DNA from: Aquifex aeolicus
GTDB lineage: Bacteria > Aquificota > Aquificia > Aquificales > Aquificaceae
DNA length: 5,558 bases
Reading direction: 5' to 3'
Assembly: GCA_011375045.1 (NCBI GenBank)
Contig: DRNB01000170.1
Coordinates: 1-5,558 of the forward strand
Positions 1 through 5,062 of the stretch are shown here, piece after piece. The notes beneath the pieces were generated by a model that ran no database searches, was not told the DNA's origin, and saw only the letters and a program-made list of their open reading frames with translations. The position numbers were made by a program, and so were the translations under genes. The stretch's first letter is position 1, and each line of letters begins with the position of its first letter.

Positions 1-512
1 CTGACCTCCTCCCCCGCCACAAGTTTGAGGTTACCGCAGGAGAAGACCCTCCGGGCACCTTCCCTCAGAAAGATCTCCCTGTCCCTCTCCGTCCTTGTCA
101 GGATGAGGGAGAACTTCCCCGCTAAAAGGCGCTCCATAAGGCTTCCCTTGGCGCAGGCGTTCAGCAGGATCTTTCTGCACCTTGTAAAGCTGATGAGGGA
201 AAACCACAGCTCCCTCTCCATTATCAGGAGCGCTTTGGGTCTGATTATTCCCTCGAACCTCCTTATCAGGGGGGGGAGATCCGCCGGCAGGGGAAAGAGC
301 AGATCGTAGAAGCCGGCCGAGCTTTTCAGGTAGGCTTCCGCTCTCGGGGAGAAGTAGGTGAGCACCACGGGGTACCTCTCTCTGAGCCTGACTATGAGGG
401 GTTTGAGGGTGTTGAACTCCCCCACGCTTGCACAGTGGATCCAGAGGGGATCTTTCAGATTTGCAGCTGGGGGTTTCTTCAGCAGGAACCTTTCCCTGAG
501 ACTGAAGGACAT
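1..512 (-). CDS. waaA: 3-deoxy-D-manno-octulosonic acid (Kdo) transferase, N-terminal half, cut by left window edge
   Basis: WaaA moves Kdo from CMP-Kdo onto lipid A precursor at the cytoplasmic face of the inner membrane, the first step of LPS core assembly. The first 170 residues are visible out of about 350 in the short Aquifex form. Landmarks: WIHCASVGEFNT (24-35), whose Glu32 aligns with the catalytic base Glu31 of Aquifex WaaA; TYFSPRAEAYLK (52-63); the MEREL block (98-102), equivalent to the E-x-E-L-W-P motif but with Phe after Trp; and NACAKGS (118-124), the counterpart of the family's N-A-R-x-S block. The N-terminus is short and lacks the long membrane helix of enterobacterial WaaA, as in Aquifex. 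ATG at 512 is chosen because it places Glu32 correctly and the next in-frame codons upstream are not starts. No Shine-Dalgarno precedes it. A perfect TATAAT lies 16 bases upstream, so the leader would be very short. Divergent from the gene at 537. Confidence 0.93.
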   Translation of the reverse strand, partial: MSFSLRERFLLKKPPAANLKDPLWIHCASVGEFNTLKPLIVRLRERYPVVLTYFSPRAEAYLKSSAGFYDLLFPLPADLPPLIRRFEGIIRPKALLIMERELWFSLISFTRCRKILLNACAKGSLMERLLAGKFSLILTRTERDREIFLREGARRVFSCGNLKLVAGEEV

Positions 513-524
513 CGGATTATGCTT

Positions 525-530
525 TACAAT
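525..530 (+). promoter_or_regulatory. -10-like box (TACAAT) for the gene at 537
   Basis: TACAAT matches the -10 consensus at five of six positions and ends six bases before the ATG at 537, so transcription would begin at or next to the start codon, giving a leaderless message. At 17 bases spacing, CTGAAG (502-507) is only a weak -35 candidate (three of six). It overlaps the waaA -10 on the other strand. Confidence 0.35.
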
Positions 531-534
531 TATA
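529..534 (-). promoter_or_regulatory. -10 box (TATAAT) for waaA
   Basis: On the minus strand this is a perfect TATAAT, 16 bases before the waaA ATG. No convincing -35 hexamer appears at 16-18 bases spacing. It overlaps by two bases a TACAAT reading in the opposite direction. A perfect box is notable in this GC-rich sequence, but promoter activity is inferred. Confidence 0.45.
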
Positions 535-536
535 GT

Positions 537-1082
537 ATGAAAACACTTCTGCTTCTTCACTCCGACCTGCTGGAAAGTGGAAGGGAAAAGTTTTACAGGG
601 AGCTCGAGGAGAACCTCGAGGTTCTCAGGAAGGTTATCGGGGTCGACAGCCTCTACGCGTCGGTCAGCAGCCACTTCAGGGACGTCTTCGACAGGTTCCC
701 TGAGGTGTGCCTCATCAACAGCCTCAGGGACGGCTCCGTCTTTGCCGCTTACAGGGGTCTGAGGAAGCTGAGGGGGGACGATGTCCTTCTGCTCGACGGG
801 GGGCTGAAGGTAACGCGGGAGCTTCTCCACAGGTTCTTCGGCAAGATCCACGTTACCGTCGGGACCGTGAGGGACCGGTGGGCGGGTATAGCTCTGGTGA
901 AGATGAGGGACCTCAACTACGTGATCAAGAGCATGGAGAGGAACTTCGAAAACACCATCCTCGATGCCTTCTATACCCTGAGGGACACCTACAGCGTTGC
1001 AACCGAGTTTGTGCAGCTCAAGGACGCACCGGATCTGCAGACCGCCGAGAGCAAACCCCTCTACGGGGAATCCACGGGCTGA
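537..1082 (+). CDS. Nucleotidyltransferase-fold-like protein lacking the G-rich loop (function unknown)
   Basis: This is a 181-residue soluble protein with no signal peptide or membrane segment. I do not recognise a named family. Its layout recalls the GT-A/MobA-like sugar nucleotidyltransferase fold: a first hydrophobic strand (MKTLLLLHSD, 1-10), a helix and strand with VIGVDSLYASVS, then CLINSLRDGSVFAAYRGLRK followed by DDVLLLDGGLKV, which matches the N-S-L ... DxLLLDGD region where these enzymes bind metal. A later WAGIALV strand resembles the post-active-site 'G-x-x-x-L' strand. The usual G-x-G-x-R-x-x-P nucleotide loop after strand one is absent, and the acidic DGD is DGG, so it may be inactive or bind something else. 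ATG 537 starts directly on the presumed first strand but has no Shine-Dalgarno. An in-frame ATG at 519 has AAGGA nine bases upstream and would add six residues (MLYNYS). Lying divergent from waaA, it could belong to envelope sugar metabolism; this is inference. Confidence 0.75.
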   Translation: MKTLLLLHSDLLESGREKFYRELEENLEVLRKVIGVDSLYASVSSHFRDVFDRFPEVCLINSLRDGSVFAAYRGLRKLRGDDVLLLDGGLKVTRELLHRFFGKIHVTVGTVRDRWAGIALVKMRDLNYVIKSMERNFENTILDAFYTLRDTYSVATEFVQLKDAPDLQTAESKPLYGESTG

Positions 1083-1104
1083 GACTTTCCATCTCCTCCG
1101 GCGC

Positions 1105-1131
1105 TCAAAAATACCCGGAACATGACGAAAG
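1105..1131 (+). promoter_or_regulatory. Candidate sigma-28 (FliA) flagellar promoter upstream of the flgN-like/flgK/flgL unit
   Basis: TCAAAAAT (1105-1112), exactly 11 bases, then GACGAAAG (1124-1131) resembles the sigma-28 consensus TAAAGTTT-N11-GCCGATAA. By my count four of eight -35 and five of eight -10 positions match, including the CGA core, and spacing is ideal. It lies in the only 65-base gap before the flagellar genes, and transcription would start about ten bases before the ATG at 1148. flgK and flgL are sigma-28 targets in many bacteria. The match is partial, so this is a candidate. Confidence 0.4.
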
Positions 1132-1147
1132 ATTACTCTGTAGGAGC

Positions 1148-1405
1148 ATGGAAAGCGAGCTGAGGAAGAAGATCTTGGAGGTAAGGGACAGACTCCTCGA
1201 TCCCTTCTCCGTGGAGGACATCGAGAGGGACTTCAGGGAGCTTTACAGCGCCTTCAGGAGAGCCACTCCCGAGGAAATCGTCAGCGTGAGGGAGGAGTTC
1301 GAGGAGATCAGAAGGCTCCTCCTGAGGAACCTGTCCATAATAGCGGGGGGATTGAGACCTGTTCTCGAAAGGGGACAGGGTGGTCTCTTCTCCCGGAGGG
1401 TGTAG
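1148..1405 (+). CDS. Small helical protein in the flgN position, possible compact FlgN export chaperone
   Basis: This is an 85-residue, highly charged, probably all-helical protein with no cysteine and no membrane segment. FlgN is the cytoplasmic chaperone that binds the C-terminal helices of FlgK and FlgL and docks them at the flagellar export gate. Support here: the gene lies immediately before flgK, with the flgK ATG touching this gene's TAG. Its C-terminal half (residues 42-79, with REEFEEIRRLLLRNLSII) has the pattern of the FlgN C-terminal helix, in which R-x-L-x-x-R/E-N-x-x-L is followed by a short basic tail, here GGLFSRRV. It is much shorter than the usual ~140 residues, so the N-terminal helices would be missing or reduced. 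Start chosen at the only ATG in the open stretch; the AGGAG before it is a single base away, too close for normal use, so the start or a short-leader mode of initiation is uncertain. Identity with FlgN is an inference from position and pattern. Confidence 0.6.
   Translation: MESELRKKILEVRDRLLDPFSVEDIERDFRELYSAFRRATPEEIVSVREEFEEIRRLLLRNLSIIAGGLRPVLERGQGGLFSRRV
1395..1400 (+). promoter_or_regulatory. Shine-Dalgarno for flgK
   Basis: GGAGGG ends five bases before the flgK ATG at 1406 and lies inside the last codons of the upstream small gene, so the two are probably translationally coupled. It fixes the flgK start. Confidence 0.75.
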
Positions 1406-2995
1406 ATGTTCGGTGCATCCTTCGGCATAATCTCTCAGGCTTTGGACATATACAGGAAGTCCCTCGACATCCACAACAGGAACGTGATAAACGCCAACAA
1501 CCCCGACTACGTGGAAGAGAATCCGGTGGTGGAGAGCTTCGCTCCCGTTGGTATAAGCTTCACCGAGGTCCGCAGGGATCAGAACATATACTACCTGAAC
1601 CTGAGGAACGCCAAGCTCTCCATGACCCGCTACCTCGAGGAGCGAAGCGGTGTCCTCACCAACGTGGAGGGTATCTTTCAGGAGCTTTTCGAGGGGACGG
1701 GTATAAGCGATTACACCAACAGGTTTTACAGAGCCTATCTGGATCTGATGAAGGACCCCACCAACGAGGGAGCCAGGAGCGAGCTCGTTAACTCCGCTAA
1801 GAGCCTCTCCGATTTTCTGAAGAACAAGTCGGAGGACATAGACAGCCTGGACAACAGCGTCGACTTCAGCCTCCGGAGGGTAACCGCCCGCATAAACGAG
1901 CTTGCCCGCAAGATATACAACATAAACAGGGAGATAACGGTGATCTACGCCCAGACCTACGCCCGGGGAAGGGACTACAAGAACTTTCTGGACACGAGGG
2001 ACAAGTATCTGAGGGAGCTGTCCGAGCTTATAAACATAGAGGTTCAGGAGGACGAGATAGGAAGGGTCAAGGTAACAACCTCCAAGGGTTTTGCCCTCGT
2101 CGACTTTCAGAACAACTACTGGCAGTTGGAGTACGCCGGGGGAAAGCTCTACTGGAAGTCCAAGGACGGCAGCAACGTCGATCTGACGGAGGTGATAGAG
2201 AGCGGTAAGGTGAAGGCTCTCCTCGACGCCCGGAGCGACCTCGCCCGGTTCAAGGGGGAGCTGGAAAAGATAGCCACCCACCTCATATCGACGGTGAAGA
2301 TACCCAGAGCCAGCAGCGGAACCTGGTATCTGATCCAAAACGTGGCTGACCCCGACCAGAACCTCTCGACCTACGGTCTGAACGGAGACCTCTCCTTCTA
2401 CGATAACTCCACCGACCCCCCCACCCTCCTCGGAACCGTCAGCGGTTACGGGAGCATGAGTCTGAACGACCTTGCCAGCGCCATAAACTCCGATCCCGCC
2501 CTGACGGCGGCGGGATTCTCCGCCACGGTGGTCAGCAACCCCGACGGAACCTACACCCTCAGGATAGACAACTCCGATCCCCGCTACTCCGTCTCCGACT
2601 CAGGCGGCAACTTCTACGAGAGCTCGCCGGTCTTTTCGGGAACCGGACTGTCGGACATAGAACCCGTCAGCACCCTGACATCGGATCTGGAGGATCTCGA
2701 CTTCTCCCTCACCGACACCTTCAGCGATCTCGCCAACGGCTGGTGGGACTCCACAAAGAACTACGTCAGCGACCTGATCAACGACATAGCGACCACTCAG
2801 GCGGACGTCAAGGACAAGCTCCGGATAGAGAGTGCCCTCTTAGAGTCTCTGGACAGGAAGCTCAAGGAGATGCAGGGGGTATCCATAGACAAGGAGTTCA
2901 TGGAGCTGATGAAGATCCAGCGCACCTACGAGGCTGTGGCAAAGATAGTAACCGCCATAGACGAGCTTCTCCAGACGACGCTCAGAATGGTGTGA
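1406..2995 (+). CDS. flgK: Flagellar hook-associated protein 1 (FlgK), first hook-filament junction protein
   Basis: FlgK is exported through the flagellar type III apparatus and forms the first junction ring between hook and filament, together with FlgL. The protein has 529 residues, close to the E. coli 547. The N-terminal rod/hook signature is ALDIYRKSLDIHNRNVINANN (first 20 residues from 12), equivalent to L-D-x-x-x-x-N-I-A-N-x-x-T; the usual T-P-G-Y-S-R-Q continuation is altered to NPDYVEE (32-38). The C-terminal helix GVSIDKEFMELMKIQRTYEA (491-510) followed by AIDELLQTTL is the canonical FlgK ending, which with the N-terminal helix forms the D0 coiled coil. Residues about 140-200 are long D1 helices. 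Residues 307-406 hold an inserted beta-rich module homologous to one in FlgL, ending in SNPDGTYTLRI (377-387). The start touches the previous stop and has a good Shine-Dalgarno. The flgL ATG follows ten bases after the stop. Confidence 0.96.
   Translation: MFGASFGIISQALDIYRKSLDIHNRNVINANNPDYVEENPVVESFAPVGISFTEVRRDQNIYYLNLRNAKLSMTRYLEERSGVLTNVEGIFQELFEGTGISDYTNRFYRAYLDLMKDPTNEGARSELVNSAKSLSDFLKNKSEDIDSLDNSVDFSLRRVTARINELARKIYNINREITVIYAQTYARGRDYKNFLDTRDKYLRELSELINIEVQEDEIGRVKVTTSKGFALVDFQNNYWQLEYAGGKLYWKSKDGSNVDLTEVIESGKVKALLDARSDLARFKGELEKIATHLISTVKIPRASSGTWYLIQNVADPDQNLSTYGLNGDLSFYDNSTDPPTLLGTVSGYGSMSLNDLASAINSDPALTAAGFSATVVSNPDGTYTLRIDNSDPRYSVSDSGGNFYESSPVFSGTGLSDIEPVSTLTSDLEDLDFSLTDTFSDLANGWWDSTKNYVSDLINDIATTQADVKDKLRIESALLESLDRKLKEMQGVSIDKEFMELMKIQRTYEAVAKIVTAIDELLQTTLRMV
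2324..2623 (+). repeat. FlgK copy of the insertion module shared with FlgL, containing a perfect 35-base repeat
   Basis: This stretch encodes FlgK residues 307-406: WYL, then DP near 315-316, STYGLNGDL, YGSMSLNDL, AIN and SNPDGTYTLRI. It aligns with FlgL residues 220-316, needing about five gap positions up to the SNPDG block. By hand count, about 42 of the first 76 FlgL positions are identical. Bases 2532-2566 are identical to 3856-3890 over 35 bases. The pattern L-x-x-x-IN ... x-A-x-x-x ... G-x-Y-x-L-R resembles the flagellin hook IN motif. Confidence 0.85.
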
Positions 2996-2999
2996 GGTG
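2994..2999 (+). promoter_or_regulatory. Shine-Dalgarno for flgL
   Basis: GAGGTG overlaps the last two bases of the flgK TGA stop and ends six bases before the flgL ATG at 3006. The overlap suggests coupled translation of the two junction proteins. Confidence 0.7.
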
Positions 3000-3005
3000 T
3001 GAGCC

Positions 3006-4454
3006 ATGAAGGTGCCCGATACCCTCCTCTATTCCATCTTTCAGCAGCAGGATGAGAAGATAAGACGGAACGTGGCGAGGAAGACCATAGAGATATCGAC
3101 AGGCAAGAGAATCCACAACCTCTCCGACGACCCCTCCGCAACCTTCAACGTGGTCAACCTCAGAAAGGAGATAGCCCAGCTCTCCCAGTTCTCCAAGAAC
3201 AGGCTTTTTGCGGATGTGAACCTCTCCTACATAGACTTCACCCTCGGGAAGATGTCGGACAAGGTGAAGTGGCTCTACACAAAGGCGGTGCAGGCAAAGA
3301 ACGAGATCCACACAGCCGACGCCCTCAGAAGCCTCGGCATCGAGTTCCGGGAGGCGATAGACTTCCTGCTGGACCGGGCGAACGAGAAGCTCGGGGAAAA
3401 CTACGTGTTCTCGGGAAGCTCCCTGACGACCAGACCCTTCGATGAGAACTTCAACTATCTGGGTTCCTCCGAAGCCTTTAACGTCCAGATAGACGAGGCT
3501 AACTTCACGGAGGTCTTCCCGCCGGGCGAGAGGGTCTTCACCACCAACGTCTATCAGATGGACACCCTCTTTAACTCGCCCGACAGCACCTTCGGCGTTT
3601 CGGGAACCATGAGCGTGAGCTACGACAGCACCACCGTGAACGCCGACTACGGCAGGGGAATCTGGTATCTCTCCGCCAAGGTTTCCGATCCCGACGCTCC
3701 CCTCTCCTCCTACGGACTGGACGGGGACCTTGTGCTCTACGACGGCGCCATGAACGAGGTGGCAAGGATAAGCAACTACGGATCTTACTCCCTCAACGAC
3801 CTCATCTCTCAGATAAATACCGCCTTCGGCGGTGAGAACGTAAGCGCTTCCCTGATCAGCAACCCCGACGGAACCTACACCCTCAGGATAAGCGACGGGG
3901 ACTCTCCCGCCGACAACTTCATCTCGGACACGGCGAACAACGTCCTCGAGAGCAACACCCCTGCCAACTTCGTCAGGATACTCAACGCCCTGATGCCCCC
4001 TGAGGTGCGCGCCTACGTTCATCAGGTTCCGGACGGACGCTACACCCTACGCCTCGTTCCCGAGGAGGACGCCACCACCCTGAGCATCAGCTTCACAGGA
4101 TCGGCTCTGGGAACCTTCTCCACCAGAAACGTCTTTCAGCTGCTCGGTGAACTCAGGGACAAGCTCCTGAGCGGTCTCGCTCCGGACGAGTCCGACCTTC
4201 ACGCGGTTCAGAGGAGCTACGACAGGATAACCACAGCCCGCTCGGGGGTGGGAAGCCTCCTCTCGCAGGTAAAGGCACAGCAGAGCGTTCAGGAGAACAG
4301 AATGGACGTCCTCAAAAAGCAGAAGTCCGACAGCGAAGAGGCAGACCTGTCCGAGAGCATCATGGAGTACACCAGATACAGAACCGCCTACGACGCCCTC
4401 ATGCGGATCGTGGCGGACACGCGGGACATGACGATACTCAGGTATCTGAGGTGA
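3006..4454 (+). CDS. flgL: Flagellar hook-associated protein 3 (FlgL), second hook-filament junction protein, enlarged
   Basis: FlgL sits between the FlgK ring and the flagellin filament. The N-terminus is typical: helix 7-30, then STGKRIHNLSDDPSA (31-45), the flagellin/FlgL signature S-G-K-R-I-N-x-x-x-D-D-P. Next come the D1 helix with L-x-R-A-N (as LLDRANEK) and NYVFSGS (132-138) followed by RPF, the FlgL-specific Y-x-F-S-G block. The C-terminus (about 400-482) is the paired helix with ADLSESIMEYTRYRTAYDAL, ending in TILRYLR. At 482 residues it is about 160 longer than E. coli FlgL (317). The surplus lies in the middle: residues 220-316 form the module shared with FlgK, and VPDGRYTLRL (341-350) is a second, more diverged echo of its last strand. 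The enlarged middle should project from the junction surface. The stop lies eight bases from the stop of the convergent gene. Confidence 0.96.
   Translation: MKVPDTLLYSIFQQQDEKIRRNVARKTIEISTGKRIHNLSDDPSATFNVVNLRKEIAQLSQFSKNRLFADVNLSYIDFTLGKMSDKVKWLYTKAVQAKNEIHTADALRSLGIEFREAIDFLLDRANEKLGENYVFSGSSLTTRPFDENFNYLGSSEAFNVQIDEANFTEVFPPGERVFTTNVYQMDTLFNSPDSTFGVSGTMSVSYDSTTVNADYGRGIWYLSAKVSDPDAPLSSYGLDGDLVLYDGAMNEVARISNYGSYSLNDLISQINTAFGGENVSASLISNPDGTYTLRISDGDSPADNFISDTANNVLESNTPANFVRILNALMPPEVRAYVHQVPDGRYTLRLVPEEDATTLSISFTGSALGTFSTRNVFQLLGELRDKLLSGLAPDESDLHAVQRSYDRITTARSGVGSLLSQVKAQQSVQENRMDVLKKQKSDSEEADLSESIMEYTRYRTAYDALMRIVADTRDMTILRYLR
3663..3953 (+). repeat. FlgL copy of the insertion module shared with FlgK, containing a perfect 35-base repeat
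   Basis: This stretch encodes FlgL residues 220-316: WYL, V-x-DPD, SSYGLDGDL, YGSYSLNDL, QIN and SNPDGTYTLRI (285-295). It is the partner of FlgK residues 307-406. Bases 3856-3890 repeat 2532-2566 exactly, ending on both sides at a mismatch (A versus G before, A versus G after). The rest of the module shows many synonymous and amino-acid differences from the FlgK copy. Confidence 0.85.
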
Positions 4455-4462
4455 AATCGCCC

Positions 4463-4678
4463 TTAGAGTCTTACGGGTAAATGCTCCCTGTGCTTCCTCA
4501 ACCAGAGGAGAGCGCTCACCCCCATGGCTGTGAGGGTTATAAGCGCCGAGACGGGGAAGGCAAGCCCCTCGTTTACCCTGTTCAGCGTGTCGAGGACGAA
4601 GAGAAAGAACAAGTAGAACCCGTAGAGGACAAAGATAAAGGAGGCGACCTGCCACACCCTCCTGAGAGCCTTACGCAT
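4463..4678 (-). CDS. Small two-helix inner-membrane protein of unknown function
   Basis: This is a 71-residue protein I do not assign to a family. It begins with a basic stretch (MRKALRR), then a hydrophobic aromatic helix at about 10-29 (FIFVLYGFYLFFLFVL), a short polar loop with LNRVNEG, and a second helix at about 40-60 (FPVSALITLTAMGVSALLWL), ending in RKHREHLPVRL. Basic ends on both sides predict N-in/C-in topology with a small outer loop. It is the last gene of the minus-strand run, 28 bases after erpA. No Shine-Dalgarno precedes the ATG. A perfect TATAAT ends six bases upstream, so it may also be made from its own leaderless transcript. Its clean hydrophobic pattern and position between two real genes support it as genuine, but it could also be an unconserved open frame. 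Confidence 0.6.
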   Translation of the reverse strand: MRKALRRVWQVASFIFVLYGFYLFFLFVLDTLNRVNEGLAFPVSALITLTAMGVSALLWLRKHREHLPVRL

Positions 4679-4684
4679 GGGTGT

Positions 4685-4690
4685 ATTATA
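4685..4690 (-). promoter_or_regulatory. -10 box (TATAAT) directly before the small membrane protein gene
   Basis: On the minus strand a perfect TATAAT is followed by six bases and the ATG at 4678, so an RNA started here would begin at about the start codon. TTGAGC lies 14 bases upstream, too close for a standard -35, and no hexamer at 17 bases fits. It sits in the 28-base gap after erpA. Confidence 0.4.
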
Positions 4691-4697
4691 TCCGTTT

Positions 4698-4705
4698 AAA
4701 GGAGG
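4698..4705 (-). promoter_or_regulatory. Anti-Shine-Dalgarno-like CCTCCTTT right after the erpA stop
   Basis: In the erpA message the stop TGA (4709-4707) is followed by G and then CCTCCTTT. This equals the CCUCCUUU core of the 16S rRNA 3' tail and can pair over seven bases (CCTCCTT with AAGGAGG) with erpA's own ribosome binding site at 5071-5065. Any role in controlling erpA translation is inference; it may be chance. Confidence 0.3.
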
Positions 4706-4706
4706 C

Positions 4707-5054
4707 TCAACAGCTGAAGGAGCTTCCGCACCCGCACCCGCCGGAGGCGTTGGGGTTCCTTATGGTGAAACCGCCTCCCATGAAGTCAACGATGTAATCG
4801 AGCTCCGCCCCGTTGATGTAAGGCATGGAGAACTGATCTATGACAACCTTCACACCCTTGTGTTCGAACACGTAGTCCCCTTCCTCGGTTCCCTCCTCGA
4901 AGCCCATCGCGTACTGAAAACCTGAGCAACCTCCGGGAACGACCCTCACCCTCAGGATGGGGTTCTCTATGTTGTTTTCCCGGGCGACCCTCAGGATCTC
5001 CTCCGCAGCCTTGTCGGTTACCCTGAATATCATGGTAGCCTGCTGTTCCTGCAT
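4707..5054 (-). CDS. erpA: A-type iron-sulfur cluster carrier/insertion protein (ErpA/IscA family)
   Basis: A-type carriers hold a Fe-S cluster and hand it to client apoproteins in the cytoplasm. The protein has 115 residues, the normal family length. The three conserved ligand cysteines are present: Cys43 in VVPGGCSGFQYAM and Cys107/Cys109 in GGCGCGSSFSC, with an extra C-terminal Cys115. VVIDQFSMPYINGAELDY (70-87) and FTIRNPNAS (96-104) are family blocks. CSGFQY and NPNA-x-x-x-CGCGSSF favour the ErpA side over IscA. From memory it is very close to the Aquifex aeolicus homologue, including the MQEQ start and NNIENPILR. The ATG at 5054 has an excellent Shine-Dalgarno; the internal Met8 is a less likely start. 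It lies 37 bases after the LapA-domain gene on the same strand, with no isc or suf partners in view. Confidence 0.95.
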   Translation of the reverse strand: MQEQQATMIFRVTDKAAEEILRVARENNIENPILRVRVVPGGCSGFQYAMGFEEGTEEGDYVFEHKGVKVVIDQFSMPYINGAELDYIVDFMGGGFTIRNPNASGGCGCGSSFSC

Positions 5055-5062
5055 CTCTGCAA

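Noticed and set aside
435..536. Upstream extension of the gene at 537 to an ATG at 435
   Set aside because: The extension would overlap conserved WaaA N-terminal codons on the other strand, and its sequence does not fit the hydrophobic first strand that begins at 537.
25..540. Plus-strand open frames over the waaA region (25-309 and 358-540)
   Set aside because: They are antisense to clear WaaA coding sequence, and their translations are Arg/Ser/Leu-rich with no domain.
707..1147. Upstream extension of the FlgN-like frame to an ATG at 707
   Set aside because: It overlaps the better-supported gene 537-1082 in another frame, and its translation is low-complexity Arg/Gly/Gln-rich.
1133..2338. 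Long minus-strand open frame (401 codons) opposite flgK
   Set aside because: It lies antisense to conserved FlgK sequence; the product is a Val/Leu/Gly-rich composition artefact of the GC-rich, rarely TTA/CTA/TCA-containing codons on the plus strand. No start signal or recognisable domain.
2982..4022. Long minus-strand open frame (346 codons) opposite flgL
   Set aside because: Same antisense artefact: an unusual VEG/GEV-rich translation fully inside a well-supported FlgL gene.
4437..4450. Hairpin CTCAG-GTAT-CTGAG as a terminator
   Set aside because: The 5-bp stem is inside flgL coding sequence and followed by GTGAAATCGCCC on one strand and no T-run on the other.
4047..4655. Minus-strand open frame opposite the flgL C-terminus and the 71-residue gene
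   Set aside because: It covers the conserved FlgL C-terminal helix antisense, and the hydrophobic 71-residue frame is the more natural coding choice for its right part.
4698..4705. AAAGGAGG on the plus strand as a ribosome binding site
   Set aside because: No start codon follows at usable distance on the plus strand; the region beyond is antisense to erpA.
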